A stretch of DNA of 64,000 bases from Aquisphaera giovannonii (lineage in GTDB: Bacteria > Planctomycetota > Planctomycetia > Isosphaerales > Isosphaeraceae): assembly GCF_008087625.1 (NCBI RefSeq), contig NZ_CP042997.1, positions 744,001 through 808,000 of the forward strand, written 5' to 3'. Position 1 is the stretch's first letter; each line of letters starts with the position of its first letter. A model generated the notes under the pieces. The model was not told the DNA's origin. It did no database searches and saw only the letters and a program-made list of their open reading frames with translations. Shown piece after piece: positions 16,663 through 26,713 of this stretch. Made by a program: the position numbers and the translations under genes.

Positions 16663-19600
16663 CTATAGCGGTTTAACCTTTGGTGTAGGAATTAGATAGT
16701 ATGTTTTATACGGATGAAGGTCGGGTGGATTCGGCTCATGTCTAATTACCCTGCCGGGTTGCATATCACCGTGATTTTGCCATTCCCAATATCCGCCATC
16801 GGGACCCGGCCAGTACGTTGAGAAGTTACATGAAGCTGGGCCGTCAGTCCACCACTGAGGATATGGGCTGTCAACGAGCAATATTTTCCCCTTGCCACCT
16901 ATCCTATGCAGGGCATCTTTAGCCTGCTGAAGCGTCGGATAATCTTGGATATTTGGAAGGCTGAGAATATCGTTAGGATGTAATTTCCCAAGATACTTCG
17001 AAATAGGATAGTCCGGGGTCACACCAAGTCTTAGTGCGGCTAGACCGCCACATCCCCAGCTCGTTTGCTTAATGAGAGGCGATCCAGGACCAAAGAACTG
17101 AGTCGGGGTCCATGTACCTGAGGGATCTGTTGGCATCTGATGAGGACGGTTCTTGGGCGTCCCGTCGGGGTTGTGTCCAGGGGGCGGGAAGACCTCCAAA
17201 CCAGTCGGATCCGTGAAATTGGTTGGGCTGCTGCCGACGTAGCGATAAAGGTTGCGGTCTCCCGCAGTGAACTTCAAAGGATCCTGATTCGTCCACCTCC
17301 CCGTCTTCGGATCCGAAGCTCGGAACACCGCAAGATTCAACCCCGTGGCCGGATCGCGATCCAGCCCCGCAAAACCCGCCAGCCTGTCGCCATACGCCGG
17401 GGTGGACTCCGCGAGCTGGTTCCCGTACGCCCCGTAATCGACATGGTCGATGATCGCCCCCGTGTTGTCAACCAAATCCCGGACGGTCCCCAGGCGGTCG
17501 GGCAGGTACCAGGCGACGATGCCGGACTGGTCGCGGGCGAGGTCCTGGTCGACGGCGGCGCCGATCCCTTGCAGGTAGCGGGTCGTGGGGCTGGTCAAGC
17601 CGCCGGTGAAGTCCATGATCGGCGAGGCGCCGTCGTAGAGGGTCGCGGTCGTGACGCCGCCCTCGGTGCGGCCGATGCGGCGGTCGAGTGCGTCGTAGGT
17701 GTAGGTGGCCAGGGGCGTGGTCGTGGTGCCGACCTTGCTGTCCACCTCGACAAGGCGGTTGCGGTAGTCGTACTTGTAGATCGTCTGGCTGCCGTCGGAG
17801 ATCTTCGTCCGGACGGTCTCGTTGCCCTCGTTGTCGTAGGTGTAGTTGTACGTGCCGTCGGTCGCGATCCGGTTGTCCGTGGGGGAGGTGCCGGTGCGGT
17901 TGCCGTTGGCGTCGTAGCTGAACGACTCATTCGCGAACGAGGCATTCGTGTGGCTCACGCTCGTGAGCTGGTCGTTGTTCGTGTACCCGTAGGTCAGCGT
18001 GTCCGTGGACGAGCCGGAGGCCCAAGTCCGGGCTTCCTGGGTCACCCGATCGCCGGGGTCGTAGGTGTAGCCGTAAGAGGCCAGGACGGTGCCGGAGGAA
18101 TTCTTGTCGGTGATGGTCGTGACGCGGTCTCCCGCGTCGTAGGTGTAACCAGTCGTCGCGACAGGCGTGCCGCCGGTGAGGCTGGAGTAGCGCGTGATCG
18201 TCGTCATGCGGCCGCCATTATCGTAGGCGATGTCCACGCGCTTGGAGGAAATGCCCGTCCCGGACTGGGTCATCGTGACCAGCTCATTCCGGGCGTCGTA
18301 AATGTAGCTGGTCAGGCCTCCCTTACTGTCGACGAGTGTCGTTCGGTTGCCGGCGGGGTCGTAGCCGTAGGTCAGGGTCACCTGGGGCAGTCCGGTCGTG
18401 CCGGCGTCGTCCGCGGTGAGGAGCCGGTTGGCGTTGTCGTAGGTTAAGGCCGTCTTGCTGGTCGCGTCCTGGACCTGGGTGGTCCGGCCGGCGGCGTCGT
18501 AGGTGTAGGTGACGGTGTTGGTTGCCGTGCCGCCGCCGATCGGGATCCACTTCTCGGTCGTCTCGCGGTCGTCGGCGTCGTAGGCGTACTGGTGGATGCG
18601 GCCGTTCCGGTCCACCATGGTCGCCAGGTTGTCCATCACATCGTATACATACGTCGTGTAGTGATTGAGCGGGTCCACCACGGTCGTGACGCGGTTGGCG
18701 CTGTCATACAGGTAGGTCGTCGTGTTGTTGTCCGGGTCGGTCAGGCTCTTCAGGCGGTTCCCGGGGTCGTACTGGTAGGTCGTCGTGCCGCCGCCGGTGG
18801 GCTCGGTCACGCGGATCTGGTTGTTGCGGGCGTCGTACGCATACGAGGTGGCGTGCCCGTTCGCATCCTTGACCGTCTGGACGTTCCCGTTGTTGTCATA
18901 CGTGTACGATGTGATGTTATTGTTGGCGTCCGTGACCGTCACGACGCGATTGAGCGAGTCGTAGCCGTACTTGGTGACGTTGTTGTTGCCGTCCCTGAAG
19001 GCGATCAGGTTGCCGTTCTTGTCGTAGGTGTAGGAGGCGACCTGCGTCCCGGAGTAGGAACCTCCTCCGCTTCCGGCCGTCTTGATCGGGCCATACTCGG
19101 CCTGGAGCCGGCCGAGGGGGTCGTAGGAATAGGTGAACGGGTGGCCGTCGCCGTCGTTGTAGATCGTGACCTCGCCGGCGTTGTCGTAGGTCCACGTGAC
19201 GCGATCGCCCATCCCGTCGGTGGTCCCGGTCATGCGGTTGTCGCCGTCGTAGGCGAACGTGACGGCGTGGCCCAGGGGGTCCGTGACCTGTGCCAGGTTG
19301 CCCGCCGGGTCGTACGCGTAGACGGTGGCCTTCCCGGTGCCCTGGTTGGCGGCGTCGATCATGGTGGTGAGGCGGTCCCGGGCGTCATACATGTAGCTGG
19401 TCGCATGCCCGTTGGCGTCGGTCACGCCGGTCAGGTTGCCGTCGGCGTCGTAGCCGAAATTGACCGTCTTGCTGGCCGCCTTCTGGATGGGATTCTGCGA
19501 GGTGAGCACCCGCCCCGCGTTGTCGTACGTATACGTGACCCGGTTGCCGTTGGCGTCGGTGACGGACTGGAGGTCGCCGGCGCTCGTGTAGGTGTACTTG

Positions 19601-22600
19601 ACGACCGGGGTGTCCGATCCCGGGTACTGGATGGTCGTGAGCCGGCCGTTGGAGTCGTACGAGTACGAGGTCGTGTTCCCGTTGCGGTCGGTGTCGGTGA
19701 GGACCTGGCCGCGGGCGTTGTACGTGAAGTCCTCATGGAGGGTGTCCGGGTCGGTCCGGCGGGTGACGTTGCCGTGGCTGTCCAGGGTGAAGGTCGTCGT
19801 GTTGCCGTTGAAGTCGGTGATCGAGGTCGGGATGCCGTACGGGTCGTTGTAGGCGATCGTCTCCGTCTCGTAGGTGCTTCCCCCGGAACTGGACGAGACC
19901 AGGCGGTAGATCGAGGTCACGTTGCCGTTGTCGTCGAACGTGTAGGTGGTCCGGCGGCCGAGCGGGTCGACCGCGGCCACCGGGAAGCCGCGGCGGTCGT
20001 AGACGGTCGAGGCCGTGGTGTTCGCGCCGTCGGTGACGGATGAGGTGTGCCCCATCCAGTTGAGGGTGACCGTCGTGGCATGCCCGTCGGGGTCGGTCAC
20101 CACGCCCTGGTAGCTCGAGGACAGGGTGCCGCTGCCGCCGGGCGCGAGCAGGCCCGGGGTCTGGGCCCCGGTCACGCCCGTCGAGGAGGTGCCGTCGAAC
20201 AGGGTCTCGCTCGTGAGCTGGCCGAAGCCGTTATACGTGATCGTGGCCGTATGGTTGTTGGGGTTCGTCTCGCTGGTCATCCGGTGGTTGGACGGGGTCG
20301 TGTAGCCATACTGCGTCGCCGCGTTATCGGGGTCGACGAACTTCGTCAGGTTGCCGCTGGCGTCCATCGTCACCGTCGTCACGCGGCCGGCCGGATCGGT
20401 GATCGTGGACAGGCGACCGGAGCCGTTGTAGGCGAACGTCGTCCTGAGCCCGACCGGATCCGCGACGGACTGGACGGCTCCCGCGGCCGCACCCGCGGAC
20501 ACGTAGCCGTAGGTGTACGCGTTGCCGTTGCGATCGGTGATCGAGGTCTCGCGGCCCGAGGAATCGAACTGGATGACCGTGCCGTCGGGATACGTGCGGG
20601 TCCACGTCCCGTTGCCGTTGTGGAGGAGGGTCGAGGGGTTGCTGCTCGGCCCGCGGAAGCCGGCGACCGCGCCGGTGCCTTCGAAGGGCGCGACGGCGAG
20701 CATGACCACCCCGCCGCCGATCGTGATGCTCTGGACGGGGTAGAACTGGTTGGTCGCCGGGTCCGGCAGGAGCAGGTTCAGCTTGCCGTAGCTGTCGGAC
20801 ATCGCGATGCCCGGCCGGCCGGTGCCGTTGAAGTCCGCGGCGACGATGTTGCCCGGCGTGGTCCCGTTGTCCTGCCCGGCGGCGTAGATGATCCCGTTCC
20901 CCCACGTCCCCGAGGTGGACAAAGGCACGATGTCGATATAGGTGTCGCCGACTGTCGGGCTTGTCGATACCGGCACCGCGATCTCGAGCCCCGCGTCGGA
21001 GCCATTGAAGGCCCCGGCCACCAGGCCGAGCGTCGCCGAATCGGGCTGGCCCACCGTCTGGTAGGTCGACACGTTGCTGAAGCTGCCCGTCCCGCTGCCC
21101 GCCATGAGGTCAAGCGCCACGAACGGTAAGCCGACCTCCGTCACGTTCCAGTTGTCCACTTCGACCACCAGGTCGACCTTCCCGTCCGAGTTGTAGTCGG
21201 TCGTGGTGACGCCGATGGCCGAATGGTTGGAAGGCAGCGTCGGTGTGGTGGCCGTCCCGAACGAGCCTCCGGACGAGGCCTGGAGCACGACCAGGACCCC
21301 GTTGTCGCTGGTGAACGCCAGGTCGGTCTTCCCATCGCCGTTGAAGTCGCCCGCGGCCATCGAATCGGGCGAGGTGTTTGAAGCCGTGCCGGAGCCGACC
21401 GTGGTCGTGGTGGGGCCGGTGAAGGTGCCGGTGCCGCTGCCCGTGTACACGGCCACGGTGTAGGAACCCGAGCCGCTCGAGGGGGCGAGCAGGACGGCCA
21501 GGTCCAGGACGCCGTTGGTGTGGCCGGTGAAATTGCCCTCGGCGAGGGCCCTGGCCGTCTTGCCCGACGCCAGGGTGATGGAGGTCGCGGAGCCGAATCC
21601 ACCGGTGCCGTTGTTCAGCCGTATGGCCAGCGTGCTCCCGGCCGCGGCGGCCAGGTCCGGCTTGCCGTCCCCGTTGAAGTCCCCGGCCACCGTGCCCGCG
21701 GTCGTCGCCGAGCTCACCGACGCGGTCGGGAAGAGCCCCGCCCCGTTGTTGGGCAGCATCTGAGCCGTGCTCGTCCCCGCGACGACGGCCAGATCCTGGT
21801 ATTGCGACTGGCCATTGTTGTAGACGTAGTCGAAATGCTCCATGCCGTTCTGGCCCTGGGCCACCACCGCGGGCCCGCCGGCCGTGGCCAGGGCCACCTG
21901 CTGCACGTCGCCGACGGTCCACCCGGCCCCCAGCGGGCTGGCCATCGCGTTGACGACGTCGACCTCGCCGGCCACCTGGAAGGAAAGCGAGGTGGCGCCG
22001 AATTCGATCCCCCAGTTCTCGGTGATCGTCATCACGAACGGATACACGCCCGTCGCCAGAGCGGTGGCATCGACCTGGAGTGGGATGTTGTACGTGGTGG
22101 AGTCGAGGAGGCCGCTCGGGGTCGGGAATGTCACGGCCGAGCCCTGGACCACGCCGCCCAGCGAGACCGTTGCGGTGACCGAGGTGAGCCCGCCCGCGTT
22201 GCCGTCGGGAGGCGTCGTGAACATCGCCTGGACGACGGGCTTGCTCGTCGCCTGAAGGGAGCTGTATTGGAGGTCGATGCTTTGCGACGTGCCGAGCGAC
22301 TGATAAGGGACGAGTTGGTGGTCCTGGAAGTAGGCGCCGGACACCAGGCTGGCGTCCGAGTTCATGACTCCGTACGCCTGTTGCTTGCCCGCCGGCGATC
22401 CCGCGGGGGGCGTCCCGCCCGAATTCGGCGGCGATGCCGCGCCGCCGGCCCCGATTGGGCAGGTACATTGTTGCACGGCGGTCGCGGTGGGCCCTTCGTT
22501 CCCCTCGCCCAGGCAACCGATGAAGGTGTTGTAGCCGATAATGGGGTCCCAGCTATCCGCGGTCAACTGGCCGGGCGGAGGCGCCGTCGTGGTGGTGGCC

Positions 22601-24075
22601 GCGTGTGCCAGGACGACGGTGCCCTGGGAGCTCAACGTCTTGCCGTCGGCGGAGACGACCATTCGGCTGGTGACATCGTGACCGCCGGTGAGCATGTTGA
22701 CCGTGATCAGGTCGACCACCGCGCCGGGCTTGAGGCCCTGGGTGTTGGGGAGCGTGAGCTGGACGGGCCTGGTGAGGTCGGCCCCGGTCACCTTGTACAG
22801 GATCGTGCCGCCCTGTGTCCCGTCGGGCATGTGCTGCGCGGAGAGCGCGGCCGAGAGCTGCGCGGTCGAGACCGTCCCGCCGGTCGCGGACTCTGCCTGG
22901 AGACCAGGACTCGCCGGAACCCGGATGTTGAAGCCGGGCAGCGCCGAGGAGGCGATGTCCGTGGTGCCGGTCGCGGCATCGGCGGCGAACGAGGACGAGG
23001 CGGACCAATCGATCTTCGGCAGGATCAGGGGCGAGGCGATGACGTTGTTCACGTCGGCATAGATCGAATGGGCGAGGAGCTGGGCCACGGGCGAGATCAG
23101 CGGCAGGCGGTTCGCCGCCGTGGCGGTCGAGCCGCCGGCGGAGATCGGGCCGGGATTCGTCGCGATGCCCGCGAGCACGAATCTCCCCGCGGAATCGGTG
23201 ACGGTCGTCGCGCCGTCGATCGCGACCGGCATGCCGGCAAGTGGCTGGCCGAGCTCGTCGACGACCCGGCCGGAGACCTGGGTGGACGGCAGGGCCGGCT
23301 GGCTGGCCGTAAGTGCGAGGTGGATATTCTCCGGGCTCGCCCCGCCCTGGACGGAGATGTTGAAGTCGTATCGGCCGGCCTGCCCCGGGGCGGGCATGAA
23401 GAGGAACTCGCCCGTCTCCCGATTAAAGCTCATGTTCTCCGGAAGGGGCTGCGGCGTGATGATATAGGCGGAGCCGGAGGCGCCCGCCGCCGAGGCGAGG
23501 TTGACGTCGAGCGTGTCGCCGACCGAGACCGAGCGCGAGAGCGGGACCGTCGGCACGGCCGGGGCCGGCGTGGAAGGCTGGGGCTGCGTGGGTGCCGTGG
23601 ATCCGCCGGCCGACGTCGACGACCCCGCCGTGGTCGTCGCGCCGCCCGACGGTGAGGCCGTGATCGTGCTCGTGGACGACGAGTCGCCCGCCCCCGGCTG
23701 GGAGACGGGCGTCGCCCCCGCGGTGGTCGTCGTGATCAGTCCGGTGAGGTGGTGGGCCGCCGCATAACGCGGGTGGTTGGTCAGCTCCCGGACGAGGCTG
23801 GCGGCCCAGCCGTGCTGCCGGGCGTAGGCCCCGTGCTGGCGCAGCTCGCTGGCGAGCCCCGCCAGGCCGAGTCCGGACGCCCGCCCCGGCGAATGGGCCA
23901 GGCCCCGGGCGAAGGTCTCGAGGGTCGTCTGAGATCGCCCGATCCGCTCCAGCACCTCGGACAGCTTCGTCGCCTGGGCCTCTTTGCCGCCGGCACTCAT
24001 GAGCCAGCGGATCTCCAGCGGCTCCATGGCGAGCTTGATGGGGGCACGGCGCGGACGGCGATCCGGACGCTTCAT
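16663..24075 (-). CDS. Giant RHS/YD-repeat secreted protein with FG-GAP repeats and variable C-terminal domain
   Basis: A 2470-residue protein, ATG at 24075 with GAGGA eight bases upstream. The N-terminus has the planctomycete export-type motif MEPLEIRWLMS (residues 17-27) after a basic stretch. Residues about 265-305 form a carboxypeptidase-regulatory-like module (VSGRVVDELGQPLAGMPVAI). Residues about 790-1130 carry FG-GAP/VCBS-type repeats (GDFNGDGKPDLAA, GDFNGDGKTDLAF). Some 1100 residues of YD/RHS repeats follow (TYTYDNNGNV, YAYDARNNQIRV). The RHS core ends near residue 2290 with YRYVGSSPTNFTDPTGLEVF. The last ~175 residues are unrelated to RHS and encoded by lower-GC DNA, the signature of an exchangeable polymorphic-toxin tip. 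The tip contains TSWGCGGLAALRLG, then a His at WQNHGD, which could be a cysteine-peptidase-like pair, but this is weak. RHS shells encapsulate such tips and release them by self-cleavage. A cell-surface or toxin-delivery role is inferred. Confidence 0.88.
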   Translation of the reverse strand: MKRPDRRPRRAPIKLAMEPLEIRWLMSAGGKEAQATKLSEVLERIGRSQTTLETFARGLAHSPGRASGLGLAGLASELRQHGAYARQHGWAASLVRELTNHPRYAAAHHLTGLITTTTAGATPVSQPGAGDSSSTSTITASPSGGATTTAGSSTSAGGSTAPTQPQPSTPAPAVPTVPLSRSVSVGDTLDVNLASAAGASGSAYIITPQPLPENMSFNRETGEFLFMPAPGQAGRYDFNISVQGGASPENIHLALTASQPALPSTQVSGRVVDELGQPLAGMPVAIDGATTVTDSAGRFVLAGIATNPGPISAGGSTATAANRLPLISPVAQLLAHSIYADVNNVIASPLILPKIDWSASSSFAADAATGTTDIASSALPGFNIRVPASPGLQAESATGGTVSTAQLSAALSAQHMPDGTQGGTILYKVTGADLTRPVQLTLPNTQGLKPGAVVDLITVNMLTGGHDVTSRMVVSADGKTLSSQGTVVLAHAATTTTAPPPGQLTADSWDPIIGYNTFIGCLGEGNEGPTATAVQQCTCPIGAGGAASPPNSGGTPPAGSPAGKQQAYGVMNSDASLVSGAYFQDHQLVPYQSLGTSQSIDLQYSSLQATSKPVVQAMFTTPPDGNAGGLTSVTATVSLGGVVQGSAVTFPTPSGLLDSTTYNIPLQVDATALATGVYPFVMTITENWGIEFGATSLSFQVAGEVDVVNAMASPLGAGWTVGDVQQVALATAGGPAVVAQGQNGMEHFDYVYNNGQSQYQDLAVVAGTSTAQMLPNNGAGLFPTASVSSATTAGTVAGDFNGDGKPDLAAAAGSTLAIRLNNGTGGFGSATSITLASGKTARALAEGNFTGHTNGVLDLAVLLAPSSGSGSYTVAVYTGSGTGTFTGPTTTTVGSGTASNTSPDSMAAGDFNGDGKTDLAFTSDNGVLVVLQASSGGSFGTATTPTLPSNHSAIGVTTTDYNSDGKVDLVVEVDNWNVTEVGLPFVALDLMAGSGTGSFSNVSTYQTVGQPDSATLGLVAGAFNGSDAGLEIAVPVSTSPTVGDTYIDIVPLSTSGTWGNGIIYAAGQDNGTTPGNIVAADFNGTGRPGIAMSDSYGKLNLLLPDPATNQFYPVQSITIGGGVVMLAVAPFEGTGAVAGFRGPSSNPSTLLHNGNGTWTRTYPDGTVIQFDSSGRETSITDRNGNAYTYGYVSAGAAAGAVQSVADPVGLRTTFAYNGSGRLSTITDPAGRVTTVTMDASGNLTKFVDPDNAATQYGYTTPSNHRMTSETNPNNHTATITYNGFGQLTSETLFDGTSSTGVTGAQTPGLLAPGGSGTLSSSYQGVVTDPDGHATTVTLNWMGHTSSVTDGANTTASTVYDRRGFPVAAVDPLGRRTTYTFDDNGNVTSIYRLVSSSSGGSTYETETIAYNDPYGIPTSITDFNGNTTTFTLDSHGNVTRRTDPDTLHEDFTYNARGQVLTDTDRNGNTTSYSYDSNGRLTTIQYPGSDTPVVKYTYTSAGDLQSVTDANGNRVTYTYDNAGRVLTSQNPIQKAASKTVNFGYDADGNLTGVTDANGHATSYMYDARDRLTTMIDAANQGTGKATVYAYDPAGNLAQVTDPLGHAVTFAYDGDNRMTGTTDGMGDRVTWTYDNAGEVTIYNDGDGHPFTYSYDPLGRLQAEYGPIKTAGSGGGSYSGTQVASYTYDKNGNLIAFRDGNNNVTKYGYDSLNRVVTVTDANNNITSYTYDNNGNVQTVKDANGHATSYAYDARNNQIRVTEPTGGGTTTYQYDPGNRLKSLTDPDNNTTTYLYDSANRVTTVVDPLNHYTTYVYDVMDNLATMVDRNGRIHQYAYDADDRETTEKWIPIGGGTATNTVTYTYDAAGRTTQVQDATSKTALTYDNANRLLTADDAGTTGLPQVTLTYGYDPAGNRTTLVDSKGGLTSYIYDARNELVTMTQSGTGISSKRVDIAYDNGGRMTTITRYSSLTGGTPVATTGYTYDAGDRVTTITDKNSSGTVLASYGYTYDPGDRVTQEARTWASGSSTDTLTYGYTNNDQLTSVSHTNASFANESFSYDANGNRTGTSPTDNRIATDGTYNYTYDNEGNETVRTKISDGSQTIYKYDYRNRLVEVDSKVGTTTTPLATYTYDALDRRIGRTEGGVTTATLYDGASPIMDFTGGLTSPTTRYLQGIGAAVDQDLARDQSGIVAWYLPDRLGTVRDLVDNTGAIIDHVDYGAYGNQLAESTPAYGDRLAGFAGLDRDPATGLNLAVFRASDPKTGRWTNQDPLKFTAGDRNLYRYVGSSPTNFTDPTGLEVFPPPGHNPDGTPKNRPHQMPTDPSGTWTPTQFFGPGSPLIKQTSWGCGGLAALRLGVTPDYPISKYLGKLHPNDILSLPNIQDYPTLQQAKDALHRIGGKGKILLVDSPYPQWWTDGPASCNFSTYWPGPDGGYWEWQNHGDMQPGRVIRHEPNPPDLHPYKTYYLIPTPKVKPL

Positions 24076-24491
24076 GGTGCGGGTCCTCGGATGCAGGCGC
24101 TGGTATGCGGAACCTCGCCCGGCCCGGACTAAAGCCCGGGCTGAGGGCTCGGCGGTCGAAAGTGGGGTTCGCGAATCATCGCCCGTCCGTCAGGACTCGA
24201 CGCCCGCGATGGCGGCGTCGCCGGGCCTGCGAGCCCCGGTCAGGCGGTCGGGCAACTTGGCGCGGAGGTGATACCCGGGAGACGCCCGCTCCGCGGATCG
24301 CGGCGTGGGGACTCACCATGCAAGCCGATCGGGCGGATGCCCCGGCGGCGTGGTTGAGCGAGAATCACAGGTCCCTCTACTGGACTCTCTCTGCAAAACG
24401 GTCCGCGGGCGCTCACAAATCTCGCCATTTTTACATAATTGCGGTTCTCATCATCGCGGGAAGCGTTCGCGTCGCGCCAGTCCCACGGCCT
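24076..24491. other. Intergenic region between the RHS and sigma-factor genes
   Basis: About 415 bases. It must contain the RHS promoter and the GAGGA ribosome-binding site at its left edge. A lower-GC patch at 24410-24450 (ACATAATTGCGG) could be promoter DNA, but no clear -35/-10 pair was found. No gene is supported here. Confidence 0.35.
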
Positions 24492-25214
24492 CTATTCGCC
24501 CCCCCCGGGCATGGTGGGCGTGCGCTGGACGGCCTCGAAGGCATCGAGGCCCGATCGGAGCCTGCGCCGAACGGTGCTGACGGACTGGCCGGTCCGCCGG
24601 GCGATTTCGTCGTTGGTCAGGCCCTGGAGGCGTCCCCGGGCGATCTCCCGCCAGGCATCGTCGGCGAAGAGGCCCGCGAACCGGGCCTCGATCTCCCGGG
24701 CGCAAGCGAGTTGCTCCGGCGTAGGGAGACCGTCGACCAGTCGATCGGTCAGGTCCTCAAGCTCGACGAGCTGGTGCGCCGGTCGGGCGACGTTCGAGGG
24801 CATGTCGCCCCCGGCTATGCCGGACACGCCCGCGGATCGTCCGCGTCCGCCGCGGCTTCGTGAGTGGGTCCTCTGCCGGATCCGGAGGACCTCCGCCTTC
24901 ACCATTCCCCAGACCAGGCCGGCCAGGGCGTCGACATCGCCGATGCGGAGCCTGCCGGCAGCGGCCGCCCGGTGGAGGTCGAACAGGACCGCGTTGGCCA
25001 CATCCTCGCCGCTCGCATCGGCCCGGCCGCGGAGACCAGACCGTTCGAGGCTGCGATCCGCCACTCGCGCGATCTCGCGGAGTAGGCTCCTCAATGCAGG
25101 CCCGTCCGGCGGGAGGCTGCGATCGGCCAGGGCCGCGACGAGCGGTATGAAATCATCGCGCACGCCGCGGCCCCCGCCGGCGCGCACCTTCATCATTCGG
25201 GACATGTCACCCAT
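24492..25214 (-). CDS. ECF-like RNA polymerase sigma factor (planctomycete type)
   Basis: About 240 residues if started at ATG 25214. Other ATGs at 25295, 25205, 25196 and 25193 are possible, and none has a strong ribosome-binding site. The C-terminus has a sigma region 4-type helix-turn-helix: LQGLTNDEIARRTGQSVSTV followed by RRRLRSGLDAFE. The middle has the helical pattern of a region 2 core (SGEDVANAVLFDLHRAAAAG; LVWGMVKAEVLRIRQR). This matches the large family of planctomycete ECF sigma factors. It is on the same strand just upstream of the RHS gene and might control it, though no operator was seen. It differs from classic ECF factors in having a long linker (about 130-175). The family is fairly sure; the target is unknown. 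Confidence 0.75.
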   Translation of the reverse strand: MGDMSRMMKVRAGGGRGVRDDFIPLVAALADRSLPPDGPALRSLLREIARVADRSLERSGLRGRADASGEDVANAVLFDLHRAAAAGRLRIGDVDALAGLVWGMVKAEVLRIRQRTHSRSRGGRGRSAGVSGIAGGDMPSNVARPAHQLVELEDLTDRLVDGLPTPEQLACAREIEARFAGLFADDAWREIARGRLQGLTNDEIARRTGQSVSTVRRRLRSGLDAFEAVQRTPTMPGGGE

Positions 25215-25504
25215 CGCCCAGGAAACCGCCACGCGAGGCGGTCTATCGGCCGGGCCCCAGGCGCGAGCGATCCGCCACGCCACCGGCAATCTCATGGGCC
25301 ATCACGACATTGCGACCACGTGCGACCGCATTGGATCGCAACGGGCCGGCGATTTCCAGCGTTTTCCCGAATTCTGTCATTTTAAGACTAATGAATACAT
25401 AATCCCGTCCCATTCATCTTCCTTTGCGGCAGGGAATTGCGATGACGAGGCGGGCTCTGGCGAGGGTGACGAGGGAGTTGGCACTCTTCGGGGTGCGAGC
25501 ACGT

Positions 25505-26713
25505 TCATGGCGGTGCCGACTCGTCGGGTGGGTCGAGTACTGGTTCGAATTCTCGGCCTATCGCCGCCGGATCCCAGCGATTGGCTTCCGTGTAGGCGAT
25601 GGCTCGATGACGGGCCTCGAAGTCGGGAGCGTCCCAGAGCTTCTCCAGGATGGCCAGCCACGGTGCGACCTCGCGGGCCGTGGGCATCTCGATGGAATCG
25701 GGCGTATATCGCCCGGGTATGGTGAACAGGAAGCCGGCGTTGCCGAGCGTCTCCGGCAGCGCCCCGCGGTCGCTGGCGAGGACGGGGATGCCGTTGGCCA
25801 TCGCCTCCACCGCGACCCGGCCCAGGGACTCGAGCCACAGCGACGGCACGAGGACGGCCCGGCTGACGCGGTAGAAGTTGCGGGGGTCGGGCGTGTTGGC
25901 CATCCGCTGCACGTTCGATAGGCCCGAGAGGTTTACGGGCAGTCGGTTGAGGGTATCGGCCGTGCCGCGGCCCTCGACAACGAGCAGCGGGATATCCGGG
26001 CGCCTGGCGTTCAGCTCGATGGCGATCCGGGCGAAGACGGTCACGCCCTTCTCGAGCTGCGGGTTCACGAAGGTGACATACCGGGGGTCTCGGTTTGACT
26101 CCGGGACGATGACGCGGGGCAGGTCGATCGGGTAGGGGATCGCCGGCCCGTCCAGGCCGAGGAGACGGGCGTGATGGCGGCGGGAGAACTCGGACGGGAA
26201 GATGACGACGTCCGCGTGCTGGAAGTCGCGTCGATCGCGATAGCCGAAGTTGTGCAGGTGGAATGCCACCCGGACGCCGCGGGCCCGGGCCCGCCTCATC
26301 AGCTCCAGGCCCGCCGGGTGGCCGCCGTAGGTCAGCAGGGCGTCGGGCCGGAATCGTTCGAGCACCTGCGTGGCCAGATCCAGGAAGACCGCCGACTCCT
26401 CCCGGTCCGGCGACCGCTCGGCGCGGCTGGAACGCGTCGGCAGGATGGTGCACCGCACCCCGCCGGCCTCCAGGTCGACGACCTCCGCCGACCGCCCCCC
26501 GCCCAGGTCCGCCGCGGATCGGGGCGCCGGCAGGCCGAGCGTGGCGAGGGCGTCGTCCACGGTCGTCTCCTTCTCGTAGTCGAGTACCCCGGCCGTGAGC
26601 GCCCGGCACTCCGCCCCGCGGGAGGCGAGCAATTCGAGCAGCTCCCGCGTCGCGATCGCGGCACCGCTGGAGGGGTCGAGGAGGCAGTGGATCGAGGAGA
26701 AAAGCAGTCGCAT
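25505..26713 (-). CDS. GT4-family glycosyltransferase
   Basis: A 402-residue protein starting at ATG 26713 (MRLLFSSIHC). The frame is open further upstream, but that part is low-complexity and Arg/Pro-rich. The N-terminal Rossmann half has SSIHCLLDPSSGAAIATREL, the typical donor-side glycine loop region with an early His. The C-terminal half carries the GT4 signature: VTFVNPQLEKG, LLVVEGRG, then LVPSLWLESLGRVAVEAMAN, in which the SLWLESLGRVAVEAM run contains the conserved E-x7-E pair that binds the nucleotide sugar. The protein has no signal peptide and is therefore cytoplasmic. It is separate from the triple glycosyltransferase by about 10 kb, so a shared pathway is only possible. The 290-base gap to the sigma-factor gene holds nothing recognisable. 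Donor and acceptor cannot be told from sequence. Confidence 0.9.
   Translation of the reverse strand: MRLLFSSIHCLLDPSSGAAIATRELLELLASRGAECRALTAGVLDYEKETTVDDALATLGLPAPRSAADLGGGRSAEVVDLEAGGVRCTILPTRSSRAERSPDREESAVFLDLATQVLERFRPDALLTYGGHPAGLELMRRARARGVRVAFHLHNFGYRDRRDFQHADVVIFPSEFSRRHHARLLGLDGPAIPYPIDLPRVIVPESNRDPRYVTFVNPQLEKGVTVFARIAIELNARRPDIPLLVVEGRGTADTLNRLPVNLSGLSNVQRMANTPDPRNFYRVSRAVLVPSLWLESLGRVAVEAMANGIPVLASDRGALPETLGNAGFLFTIPGRYTPDSIEMPTAREVAPWLAILEKLWDAPDFEARHRAIAYTEANRWDPAAIGREFEPVLDPPDESAPP

Noticed and set aside
17140-23655. Long plus-strand frames opposite the RHS gene (for example 18592-20043 and 21520-23655).
   Set aside because: Val/Gly/Arg-rich antisense frames following the YD-repeat periodicity; the minus-strand product has clear repeats and motifs.
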